Assembly: GCA_038025085.1 (NCBI GenBank)
Contig: CM076139.1
Location: 17,129,307-17,193,306 of the forward strand
Length of the DNA stretch: 64,000 nucleotides
Source of the DNA: Tetragonia tetragonoides
Taxonomy: Eukaryota > Streptophyta > Magnoliopsida > Caryophyllales > Aizoaceae
Direction: 5' to 3'
Below, piece by piece: positions 46,125 through 57,248 of the stretch; the stretch's first letter is position 1; each line of letters starts with the position of its first letter. The notes below the pieces were generated by a model. It made no database searches and was not told where the DNA came from. It was given only the letters and a program-made list of their open reading frames with translations. Made by a program: the position numbers and the translations under genes.

Positions 46125-47810
46125 GCTGGCGAGAGCTAGGGAGAGAAAGACTAGAGACCTAGATCAAGTTCGTTGTATTAAAGATGAGGCTAGACAAGTA
46201 CTTGTGGATGAGGCGGGAATAAAGGGAAGGTGGCACAGGTATTTCAATGAACTTTTTAACAATGTTGGGGATGTCGACATTTCGTTGGGATATCTTGCCA
46301 CGTCCGAGCAGCACTGTAACTATAGCTTTTGTCGTCGTGTTACGAAGGAAGAGATCAAAGGGGCTTTGAGGAAGATGAAGAGTGGTAAGGCAGTAGGACC
46401 CGATGAGATACCCATAGAGGCATGGAAAGTTTGGGGGAGGAAGGTTTATCTTGGTTAGTTAGACTTTTCAACATGATCCTCAAATCTGTACGGATGCCAG
46501 AAGTGTGGAGGCTCAGCACATTGATTCCCCTATACAAGAATAAAGGAGATATTCAAAGTTGCAACAACTATAGAGGTATTAAGTTACTCAGTCACATCAT
46601 GAAGTTATGGGAGAGAGTTATTGAGAAGAGACTGAGAAAGAGTACTCTTATCTCAGAGAATCAATTTGGATTCATGCAAGGGAGGTCAACAACATAAGAA
46701 ATTCATCTGCTTAGACGCTCTATGGATTATTGTAGAGATAGGCAAAGGGACATGCATATGATTTTTATTGATTTGGAGAAAGCTTATGACAGAGTACCTA
46801 AAGATGTTATGTGGAGGTGTTTGGAAGCCAAGGGGGTCCCAGCTTCCTATATACGAGTTATTAAGGATATGTATAAAGGAGTGAAGACTAGAGTCAGGAC
46901 TACAGAAGGGGATACTGAGCATTTTTCTATAGATATTGGGTTACATCAGGGTTCATCGCCGAGCCCCTTCTTGTTTGCAACGATTATGGATGAGCTCACG
47001 AAGAATATTCAAGAGGATGTGCCCTGGTGCATGTTATTTGCTGACGACATTGTTTTAATAGACGAAACGAGAGAAGGTGTTAATGCAAAACTGGAACTTT
47101 GGCGGGATGCACTAGAGTCAAAGGGTTTTAGGCTGAGTCGGACAAAGACCGAGTACTTGGACTGCAACTTCACGAGAGATAGAGTTGCCTCGGATTTGGA
47201 GATTAAGATCGGCACTGAAGTTGTACCAAAGAGGGATTATTTCAAGTATCTTGGTTCAATTATCCAAGGCAACGACGAGATTGATGACGACGTGACTCAT
47301 CGTATCAAAGCGGGGTGGATGAAGTGGAGGTGTGCGACAGGAGTTCTATGTGACAGGAAAATTTCACTCAAACTGAAAGGTAAATTCTATTGTACAGCCA
47401 TCAAGCCAGCTATGCTATATGGGGCTGAGTGTTGGCTAGTGAAACAGGTGCATGTGCAGAAGATGCGGGTGGCTGAGATGAGGATGCTTCGTTGGATGTG
47501 CAACTTTACAAGAAGAGACAAAATTAGGAATGAAGTGATAAGAGGCAAGGTGGGAGCGACCGACATTGACAACAAGATGCGAGAGACGAGACTCAGGGGG
47601 TTTGGGCATGTTATGAGAAGACATCAAGATGCCTCAGTGAGAAGGTGTGAGAGGATTATACTTAGGGACTGCAAGAGGAGAAGAGGGCGCCCAAAGAAGA
47701 GTTGGGGAGAGGTAATCAGTCAGGATTTGACTCTTCTAGAACTTACCGAGGACTTGGCCCTAGATAGGAGAATTTGGCGTAGAAGGATCCGTGTAGATGA
47801 CCCTCGATAG
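46125..47810 (+). pseudogene. RTE LINE reverse transcriptase (partial)
   Basis: The RT region shows GKAVGPDEIPIEAWK, then a frameshift at about 46435. WRLSTLIPLYKNKGD, NNYRGIKLLSH and ENQFGFMQGRST follow, then a TAA stop at about 46695. The long last frame (46722-47810) has [24 protein letters not shown], the catalytic FADDIVL (about 47038), RTKTEYL and DYFKYLGS. The C-terminal basic tail [10 protein letters not shown] is typical of plant RTE/Bov-B-like elements. The endonuclease domain is absent. Confidence 0.9.
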
Positions 47811-48158
47811 ATTGTCGTTCTGCATTGCATAAGAACTAGAGATTGCGGCATTTTGTTTTCTAACTTGTAGTTGTCTTCTTCTTTTTATCCCAATATGTTA
47901 ACAACCTTTTTTTTTGGTGTGGTTTTGCTTTCGGTCCCTTACCCTTTTGTTTATTCCCTATTTAATTCTCCATGGCATGAACTCTTGCAAAAAAAAAAAA
48001 AAAAAAAATCGAAAATGTTATCAAAAAAAAGGTTTTTGTAGGTCTCTGGGAAACAGTCTCTTTACTAGGTGACTAGTAGGGGTAAGGCTGCGTATATCTG
48101 GACCTCCCCAGACCCCGCCCTAGGTGGGATATTTACTGGGTTGTTGTTGTTGTTGTTG
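46125..48158 (+). mobile_element. RTE-type LINE, 5'-truncated
   Basis: It begins inside the RT ORF and ends in a (TTG)n tail (48139-48158), preceded by the tail motif ggggtaaggctgcgta. It is flanked by a perfect 16-bp target duplication ATGGCATTTTCATAAG (46109-46124 and 48159-48174). The missing 5' part would have encoded the endonuclease. Truncation at the 5' end is the usual outcome of target-primed reverse transcription. Confidence 0.93.
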
Positions 48159-48174
48159 ATGGCATTTTCATAAG

Positions 48175-49380
48175 AGAAACATATATATACCTCCAAAATC
48201 CCATATGAAGAGTAGTGTCATTTGACTGAAGAGACTTGGGGTAAACATGTACAATTTAAGCTATCTGCAAACAATAATGAAAATAAGTTTGACATCTATA
48301 TAGCAAACTCAATAAAATCTCATGAATAGGGCTATTTGCGTGTGCCCCAGCAACCTCTCTAGTCAGTGAAATCTTGAATAAGCTTTTTTGGTACAATGAA
48401 TAAGAGCAATTCAATCAAAGAAGTATCAGAGAGGAAAGTAAGGAAATGACCGAGGAGATCAGTGTCTCAATCAGGATGTCAATCACCATCCCTCTCCCAC
48501 CCAAAACAAAAATAAAATTACTGCAGCAACTGTCCACCAGTTTAATCATAATTGAGTTAGAAAATCATCAAATTCATTTAAAGAAAAAAGGAACATAGAA
48601 ATGTCCTCTCACAAGTCACACAGAGAAAAGCCAAATTTCACAGCAAAGCAACACTAGGAGTCCTCATACATGGAAAACCTAACACTATGCATAGCAATTT
48701 TCTAGTGTTCAATTTTTCAGGGGTACTTTGTCAGCTGAGCTTATTGGGATCTGGTGACTTATCTAGCTTCTCTATGGACTAGGCCATTAGGGTGGAAGGG
48801 CCGGAGGGGCCCTTAGAAGTTACTTAATTTCTTATCATCTTATGTACCAAGAAACTGGTCGATTGTAACTGTAATTTTTTTGTTAGAAAAGCTTGTCCAG
48901 CAAGACCATCATAGAACAATAGAAAAAATAAAAAATAAAAAGAAGAACAACTGAAGTCCAACTAGATTACGAGGTCAGGTCTGGATGAAGAAGCAATATT
49001 CCGTCAATATTAAGATATAGTGGATATATCACCATTATAACAGGGTGCTCCATCTCATGCAATATAATTATCAAGAGAAGCCCATGGAAGAATCCGTATA
49101 CAAATACCAGTACCTTGTGCAACTGTGCAAGTACAATTGCCATCTTCCAATCAAACTATTTCAACTCCTAATAATTCAAGAAGAGATAAAAATAGAAAAG
49201 ACAACCTCCTATGCATTGCACTTCTAGAGTAAAGACAAGCCAATTTGGGATTAGCTTCAAATTCAATAAGTTTACTTGAATTGGTTTACTAGGGGGCTTT
49301 TGACACAGCAATATCCGTGGAATAAGCAAAGCGGGCCTTTTGCATGCTCATTTTGAGAAACTGAGCATAACTTGCAGATC
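48175..49380. other. Intergenic region between the two LINEs
   Basis: AT-rich sequence without a recognisable gene on either strand. If the TGH pseudogene once had a complete 3' half, part of it would be expected here or to the right, but no exon was seen. Confidence 0.45.
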
Positions 49381-49399
49381 AAGGTTAAATTACAATATT

Positions 49400-51317
49400 T
49401 TTTTTTTTGATAAAGAAAAAGTATATTAATAAGTAATCAGATTTACAGCACAGGAGAGGATAAGGTATCCTCTCCATTTTAGCATTTACAAACTGCCCCA
49501 ATTCTGTTGCATATTTGTAATAGTATAATCCCGAAACGCCCATGCAGCCCTGGCCCATAAAGAAGCGAGGTATTTGACCTTCTCCCACAACAAACCAGGA
49601 GTAACAGAAAGCCCATTGAACACCCGTGCATTGCGCTCCAACCAGATACACCACAATATCGCAAAAATAGCATTACGCTTTAACATTTTCTTCTCCTTCC
49701 CGCCCCCAGACCCCAGAAATTGCATCTGCAAAAAAGCCTCAACGCCATAAGGATAGATCCACACCTCTCCAGGAAACAATCTACGCCATAGGCTATGGGC
49801 CACATCACACCAAAGAAAGAGATGTGGTGAAGTCTCACTGCTACCCCGACATAGAAAACACATGTCAGGTGCCAAGGCCACCAACGGCCTCCTCCGCTGC
49901 CTCACATCATTTGTGTTGACTCTATCCAGCACCAGAGTCCACACAAACGCTTTCACCTTCAGGGGCACCTTCGCTTTCCAAATAAAATCAGCCAGAGGAA
50001 ATCGAGGGAGAGGCGTCCCCAAAACACGGAAAAAAGACTTACAGGAAAAATCCCCCAAAGAATCACCAACCCACCTCCTAGAGTCATCCGTACTCGTAAA
50101 ATGGACGGGTTCCAAAAGTTCCAGAAAAGAAATGAGCTCCTGCATCTCCCTGTCACGTGGTGGCCGACGAAGATGTAGGTTCCAAGAATTACTGTGCGCG
50201 GAGAAGAAATCGCTAACCACAGCATTGATAACCGAAACAACCGAGGAAACCTCGTAGAAAAACACTGACCACCCCTCCAAGTATCCTCCCAGAATCTAAT
50301 ACGCAAACCATTTCAAGTTGCAGCTCAACACGTGGAAGGAAATGCGCAAAAACTTGTGAAATAAACTTCCACGGACTAGCATGTGTAGAGGACCTGGTAA
50401 CTTGTACATCCCACCCATTCTGTTGCAGTCCATACCTACTCCGAATAACTCGATGCCAAAGACTATCCGCTTCCCGCGGGAACCGCCAAAGCCAATTGCC
50501 CACAAGAGCAATATTCTTATCCACCAGCCTGCCCACACCTAACCCCCCTTCTTCCTTAGGGCGACATACCCTAACCCAACTCACCAAATGATTCTTCCTC
50601 TCCCCATCCACTCTGGACCACAAAAAGTCACGCATAAGTTTCTCAATCCTCTGCGCCACCGCTACTGGAATTCGGAACAAAGAGAGGTAATACAATGGAA
50701 TACTGGAAAGGCAGGACTGAACTAAGGTAATCCTACCCCCCAAAGAGAAATACACCCGCTTCCATCCATCTAGGCGCTTTGACACCCGCTGCACAACCGG
50801 CTCCCAAAAAGCCTCCGATCGCGGATTACCTCCCAAAGGTACTCCAAGGTACGTCATAGGCCACCCCTGTATTTGACATCCTGCCAGACCAGCCACCATT
50901 GCTAGAAACTCATCACCCACATTTATTCCAGCCAGACTACACTTGGCTAAATTAACCCGCATCCCTGAAATCAGTTCAAAGATCTGTAGAATCGTCAAAA
51001 CGTTTTTAAACTTTTCAATATCTGCTGCCAGGAAAAGCATAGTGTCGTCTGCAAACTGTAGATGCGAAACATTAACCCCGTCACGACCAACCTTCAAACC
51101 CTCAATTACCCCCGTCTCAACACCCCTCTCCAACAACCTACTAAGCACATCCACCACAAGTGTAAACAAGAAAGGTGACAAAGGATCCCCTTGCCTCAAA
51201 CCCCTAGAAGAAGAGAACCATTCCCTGGGCGCTCCATTAACCAACACTGAGAAGTGGGCATTTGAAAAACAACCTCTGATCCACCGTCTCCAAAGTTCTC
51301 CAAAGCCCTTTCTCTCC
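49400..51317 (-). mobile_element. L1-type LINE, 5'-truncated
   Basis: Read on the minus strand it starts inside RT and ends with a poly-A tail (the T-run at 49400-49408). A perfect 19-bp target duplication AAGGTTAAATTACAATATT flanks it (49381-49399 and 51318-51336). The endonuclease and ORF1 are missing. The RT and a C-terminal zinc-binding domain remain. Confidence 0.93.
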
Positions 51318-51319
51318 AA
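49486..51319 (-). pseudogene. L1 LINE reverse transcriptase and zf-RVT domain (partial)
   Basis: From 51319 leftward: RQGDPLSPFLFTLVVD, the catalytic FADDTMLF, the LGVPLGGNPRS segment, GGRITLVQSCLSSIPLYYLS and NHLVSWVRVCRPKEEGGLG. Frameshifts at about 50290 and 50250 lead to the C-terminal part (to 49486). That part has the zinc-binding zf-RVT pattern WKAKVPLKVKAFVW...CFLCRGSSETSPHLFLWC and WCIWLERNARVF. Confidence 0.92.
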
Positions 51320-51336
51320 GGTTAAATTACAATATT

Positions 51337-52252
51337 GAAGTCATCTTTCAGCCAAATTATTTTCGTATTGAGTTTGAGAATCAGCCTTCCAGGGCCAAGA
51401 TTGAATATATAGCGACCTAGAGCTCCCGGCGATTCAATTGTGCAGATTAGGCATGAGAGAAGCTAACTGGGTTTATCCCATAAGATCAATCTTGACGTTT
51501 GAAAATACAAGAGATGATTGAGCTACAGTAACCTTCCTTTTGGAGTTTGCTAATATGCCCCAATGTATTAAAAGGAGCGAGGCCCAATGAGGCGATAGAG
51601 GTCCATAGAGCCTAGGCGAAAGGAGAAGAGGCGCGCCTTAGTGAAGTGACGCACTAGTGTATGACAGAAAATATGCTATAAATAAATGTTTTTTTCATCA
51701 AGATTTATCTCAAGTGCGCCTCGCTAATGTCGCTGCGCCTAGAAGCTAAGCCTCAAGTCATGTGCGCGTAGGCGCGCCTTTTAATACACTGATAGGTCCA
51801 ATACTAAAGATGATCATGAATCCGATTTGATGATTCATATGCTACAGAAAAAATTAGAGGCATCTACAAGCATGGATCAAACGAGGGAGTTGCTACAACC
51901 ATGGATCAAACAAAGGACTTGCTACAACCATGGATAAATCAAGGGAGTTGCTGAATTCACTTCATGATTGCTTAAGAGAGCGTATATTACAGAATTAAGA
52001 ACAGTTTCACAATAATGAGTGCATATCTTGGTTCAATGAGAGTCACTTGAATTCTACATCTCTACAACAACAATTTAATGCGATTAAAGTTGTCTCTTAC
52101 ATTACATCAATACATTTGAAACTTTGCAAACCACTAAGCCTCACAAGTGAGGGACAACAGATAAATAATATTTGGAATCTATCTACTAGAGAACCATCAG
52201 GATTCAGACATCAGATCAAAGAAATATCAATCACAAGTTAAGTAAGACTAAC
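51337..52252. other. Region between L1 and the last recognised TGH exon
   Basis: It contains a small MITE (51561-51791) and a diverged set of three near-repeats (acaaccatggatcaaa, about 51895-51935). No TGH exon or other gene is recognisable. Confidence 0.5.
51561..51791. mobile_element. MITE with GCGCC-rich inverted arms
   Basis: caatgtattaaaaggagcg at the left and ggcgcgccttttaatacact at the right are inverted. The inner region is made of gcgcctaggcg-like units. The type is not assigned. Confidence 0.6.
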
Positions 52253-52339
52253 CAGATGCATAGATATCCTCATCCTCCACATCATGTTCTTCCAATGCTC
52301 CAATGCCAAACCCAGGAGCAACCCTTCCTGCTGGTAAAA

Positions 52340-52344
52340 ATAAA

Positions 52345-52428
<84 letters not shown>

Positions 52429-52446
52429 TATAACAATAATAATAAC

Positions 52447-52484
<38 letters not shown>

Positions 52485-52500
52485 TAATAATAATAATAAC

Positions 52501-52598
<98 letters not shown>

Positions 52599-52599
52599 T
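52340..52599. repeat. Long (AAT)n microsatellite
   Basis: About 260 bp of almost pure AAT with occasional AAC units. It starts about 13 bp from the acceptor of the TGH exon at 52253-52327. It could hamper splicing, and its length is likely to vary between individuals. Confidence 0.95.
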
Positions 52600-53541
52600 T
52601 TATAAAGGTTACCCATTTTGTTTGGTAAACATGGAACATGAATGAAGATATGGAAAAGTTGATCGCCAAAGATATCGGATGATAACATCTTAGATCCAAT
52701 ACATGCCAATTTCTAATATTTTAATGGAGCCAAACAATCATTCCTATATGGCTTTGATGCATATAGAATTAGATCAAAATGGCTCATCAAACTCTCTGCA
52801 TTTATTTCCTTTGAAGTTGCCGACGGTTGTCATATATTTGGATCAAGGGTCAATCGGGGTAAGACTACATACACCTGGCTTGTCCCTTTTTAGAGCCACG
52901 AGTGTTACGTTGATGTTGATGTATAGTGTTTATTTTTCAGATGAAGGTGTTCATGTCGATGTATAATAGATCCAAAACCTCATTAAATTGTTTAGTACAC
53001 ATTTTTAATTGATGTTCCCATCTCCAATGGAGCCAAAAGAGTCGCTACACTTAGGAATGGAAAATTATGAACTAAAACAAAATGGCTCAACAGGTTGTTG
53101 ATGGTCATTGTGCTTTGGATCAAAGGTCAAAATAACAGTCTCTCTACACACGCAGACAGCCCTTTGTCTCTGTGTTTTGAATTCATTGCAGATGAAGAGA
53201 TGTCAAAGGGGCTTCTTACATCCCAAATTGATTCTTTGATGTTGTCAGCATAGAGCTACTGGAACAGCATCTCCGCAATTGGAATCGCAAGGACAAAACT
53301 GCTGTCCCACCCAGATCTCGAATTAGGCAGAAGGTTTGTACAATAAGTTGTCTTGACAATATACAAGAAGGCGGCCTAGTTTAAGCTTTTGGTCTCCCCA
53401 ACAACATTTCGACAATGTGCAATGGAAGTACGAGCTTTGTCACTCTATTTACAAGCTGACCAAGTATGGCAATTTGGCACACATTATTATCAACAAGAGT
53501 TTCACAACTCGTGATTTTGAGGTCAAGGGACTTCAGATATA

Positions 53542-54135
53542 CTCCCTCCTTTCAGAAATGACTGGCCCTTAAAGTTTCTTAGCACATAATGAGCTAATTG
53601 TAAAAATTATTTAGAGTTACTGAAATGTCCTAAGTTGAACATTACCCACAATCATGGTTCGAAATCGCGGTATCGGTCACGATCGCGACATCGCGGAAGC
53701 GGACTGATATCGGCGATGTGTATCAAGTCGTGCTTGTCGCGGCATGAATTTTTGTATCAACTATATCTCCCGTATCGGCCATATATCGGCCGTATCGGCC
53801 ATTTATCGGCCGTATCGGTCATATATCGGCCCTCTATCGGTCGTATCGGTCATATAGCGGCCGTGTATCGGTCATATTGGTCAAGTATCGGCCAAATAAT
53901 AAACAACGTTACGTAGCGGGATATCGCGTATCGGCGACCTCAAAAACCGATACGATACGGCCGATACGATACGTCGCGGCCGAAGTTTGTACATTACAAG
54001 CAACATTAAGTACAAGTACACTTAACGCCCAAGGGTAGTATAAGAGTTCATACCTTCTTTTCATCGATTTCCCGAAAGTCGGTCATTTTTAGACAATAAC
54101 TCTTTCCCTAAGGGCCAGCCATTTCGGGGAGGGAG
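53542..54135. mobile_element. Stowaway MITE containing a second CG-rich element
   Basis: Its ends are CTCCCTCCTTTCAGAAATGA and a matching inverted GGGGAGGGAG with CAGCCATTTC, flanked by TA (53540-53541, 54136-54137). The element's own sequence accounts for about 250 bp. The centre (about 53653-53990) is a foreign CG-rich tract. Confidence 0.8.
53653..53990. repeat. CG-rich TATCGG minisatellite, nested
   Basis: Repeats of cgtatcggcc / catatatcggcc (roughly 10-12 bp units) are flanked by imperfect inverted sequence: gcggtatcgg at the left, ccgatacgatacggccgatacg at the right. The CpG density is far above that of the AT-rich surroundings. It looks like a foldback element that expanded a short CpG unit. 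Confidence 0.75.
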
Positions 54136-54973
54136 TACTAAGTATTAACTATCACTTGAAGGTGGGGATACTAGACTTACAGGTGAAACTAAATTGAACT
54201 ATTTGCTATGGTTGTATCTTTACATTCACGAGTTCATTAAATTATGTATTTCCTCATAATTCCATAGCATATACTCGTCTTACAATGAATTGTAGAGCTT
54301 TAAAAATCCAGTCAAACCATCAAGCAGCAATTTTTGGTGTAACAGGTGCCTAAGAAGTAAGAACACATACTAATGATCATTAAACGCCCAAAAATGGTAC
54401 TATAGGTTGGCAAAGAAACACAAAATATATCCTATGCATCAGCATGAAAAGTTTTGGATACTCCGATCAACAAACAGGGGGGGAGCCGTTAACTTGGTAG
54501 GTAGATAAGATGACATTGACAATGTGAACTTTTTCATTCTTTCTAGGTAGATAAAATACAAACTTTTCTACTTCTGCATTTGCTTCTCCTTTTCTTTTTC
54601 TTTTTTTTTGGGGGGGGGGGGAGCGGTTAAGTTGGTAGGAAGGGAAGATTTATGATCCTGATTCCTGATGGAGTGAAGAATCATGCCCTTAACCAACTTC
54701 AGGCGCTACAATGCTAATTGCCATCCACAAGGAACTAAATAACCGCTATACTTACAATAATGAATGCCTAGCATTCTCACTCAAGAGGAGTACATGGTGA
54801 CAGCGTACAGCTGCAAAGACCAGCTATGAAACAAGTCATTCCATCCAAGATAGGAATGATCATAAAGGAAGTACAAAGGTTCATCAAAGAGTTCTTATTC
54901 ACATTTCATATTAAGATAGCACTTCTTGGTAGCACTAGCATCTTATCATTCATAGGTAGCATCTTATCATTCT

Positions 54974-55243
54974 TTTTTTTTTTTTTTTTTTAGATAAGAA
55001 AAATTTTTATTAATCAAATAGTGAAAGAATACAAAAAGGAGGACAAGGTATCCTCAAAGAACCAAAGTAAGAATAAAGTATCTACAAATCACGCCAATGG
55101 CGTTGAATGACCGACAGTGGCACCCCCTTGAAAGCACCAGCCGCCTTCGCCCAAAGGGATGCCAAATAAACTATATGTTCCCAAACCAAATCGATTCCCT
55201 TTCCCGTGTCAGAGAAAATCCTCGAATTCCTCTCTAACCAAGT
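54974..55243 (-). mobile_element. L1 LINE 3' fragment in a TGH intron
   Basis: It has a poly-A tail (T-run 54974-54991) and the C-terminal frame CTWLERNSRIF...LASLWAKAAGAFKG, clearly related to the larger L1 copy at 49400-51317. It is flanked by GCATCTTATCATTCT at 54959-54973 and 55244-55258. A third partial copy of this flank at 54938-54952 suggests a local duplication of the target site. Confidence 0.88.
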
Positions 55244-56880
55244 GCATCTTATCATTCTAAATGGCAAAGAATCCATAACAAGACACTCAGATCACCACAT
55301 TATGTAGATGAAATCACCATACATGATATATGAATATAAAGAGACAATTAAGATAGAACCGAGAAAGGGAATCTTACAGGTACACTTCGGGAAGATTGAG
55401 CATCAGCAGCAGTCGGCTCCTCAATGAAGTCATCAAGTCCATCCTTAATGGCCTCAGCGCCATCAACATCTTCAGCACTATTGGAAGAAAAGGCTAAAAA
55501 CGCCTTCCTAGCCTCTCGACGAACCTCTATCAATAATTTGGTAAAGGATGTCACATGAATGGAAATCCTTTGACAATTTCAGAATCCAATAACCCAACAT
55601 GAAAAAAGGAAGTACTTCTGATATCAATTCAGATGCAGCAACAGTTCCACACATAGAGTAAAAAATAATACTTGGGCTATGATCATCAACAACTTTTGTA
55701 CATGTAGTGAAATATATGAGCCAATGCAAGTGAAACATCTCAAAGAAATGATGGCTCTCTTAAGCAGTCATAAATCCAGATCTTTGTTCCAACTATCTAC
55801 TATATATGTCTAACTACAACTTGCACACTGCATCAATACACGTTTGACAATCATTGTAACAGAGATATGCGTTGAGAAATTTTATTCTAACTGCAAACCA
55901 ATCTCCTAGCAAAAATGCTCATGCCAGTATATTAAATAAAAACCTACAGAAAAAAAAAATGACACAGAAAATTAAAAGGTGGTAGTATGGGATAACAGTA
56001 ACTTATAAGACCAAATGTGAAGCAAGTTTGCCAGTCATATAAATTCTGAGCTTTTCGTTGGGTTTCAATTGTGATTCTTTAATACAGCAAGCAGATGGAA
56101 GATGAATGATGTTCCGGGGGAACATTACATCATTACATGTAAGAAATAGACAGATCCCCAAATGGATAAAAATACATTAACAGCCCTTCAAGAACATACC
56201 TTGGAGTGAACTAGTGCGTGAATCTTTTATTGATCGACCATGCCGCCATCCCATTTTTAATAGCAACTTTACACCTACAAAAAAAAAAAAAAAACACTAA
56301 GCTTTAAGTAATAATATAGGATTTATTTAAAGAGAAACATGTTCAGTGCAAGAGAACAAACCAATAGATTCAGTGGCAGGAACCACTAATTCATCTGGAA
56401 CAGGGCCAGGAATGGCTGATGGCCTGTAACACAAAGTAAGCAGATGATATCAGCTAAACTTGACACATTACATGACACCAACTAAATGCCCAGAGTTTTC
56501 TGAAGAGCATAAACCAGAAAAAACAATGAGACCTCAATCATAACAAATGAAATAATCAACAGAGGGGAGGGGCAAGGGCAGTGGAACACCTCTGCTTCTG
56601 CTCCTTCTCAGCTTGTTCGCAGGCAAGCTCAGTAGCTGTAAATCCAAACGTATCAAACTGCGATGATGTTCCCAATAGGTGACCTTCCATTTCCTAGGAA
56701 ATGAAACAACTCGATTCGATCATACTTATCTAACCCAAAAAAAATTCTAAATGTCATCAACCATCTAACAGAACAAAAGGTAAGTCTCATCAAAATTGCA
56801 TGGCACACTGTAGTTGAGCCAAACATAATGAAAGAATTGTCCTTGCTATTCCTCATTTCTTTGTGTTTCATTAGGAAACA

Positions 56881-57248
56881 ACAACAACAACCCAGTAAGT
56901 ATCCAGATCCAGATGTACGCAACCTTACCCCTACTAATCGCCTAGAAGAGAGACTGTTTCCGATAGACCCACAAAAACTTTTTTTTTTTGAAAAACATTT
57001 GCAAAAATGTTTTTTTTGGCGAGAGTGCATGCAAAATATAAGGAAATGAAGAATGAGCAAAAGGGCAAGAGAAAGCAAGCATTAGCAGGCTAACACATAA
57101 GAATACTAAATGGAAAGGATAAAGCGAGGGAGACAACTACAAGTTGGAAACAAAATTATGCATGCTCTAATTCCTAAGCAATGCAAAAACCACAATCTAA
57201 CGAGGATCCTCTACACGAATCCTACAACGCCAAGAATTCCTCATTTCC
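56881..57248 (-). mobile_element. RTE LINE 3' fragment in a TGH intron
   Basis: On the minus strand it has the ending gggttgttgttg and tail region of the RTE copy at 46125-48158. Its right part matches the last codons and 3' untranslated region of that element (ttggcgt.g.aggat.cgtgtaga). It is flanked by GTGTTTCATTAGGAAACA at 56863-56880 and 57249-57266, an 18-bp duplication with further similarity upstream. Confidence 0.85.

Noticed and set aside
52303..52699. Long open frames of poly-Asn, poly-Ile, poly-Tyr and poly-Leu
   Set aside because: They are translations of the AAT microsatellite in six frames, not genes.
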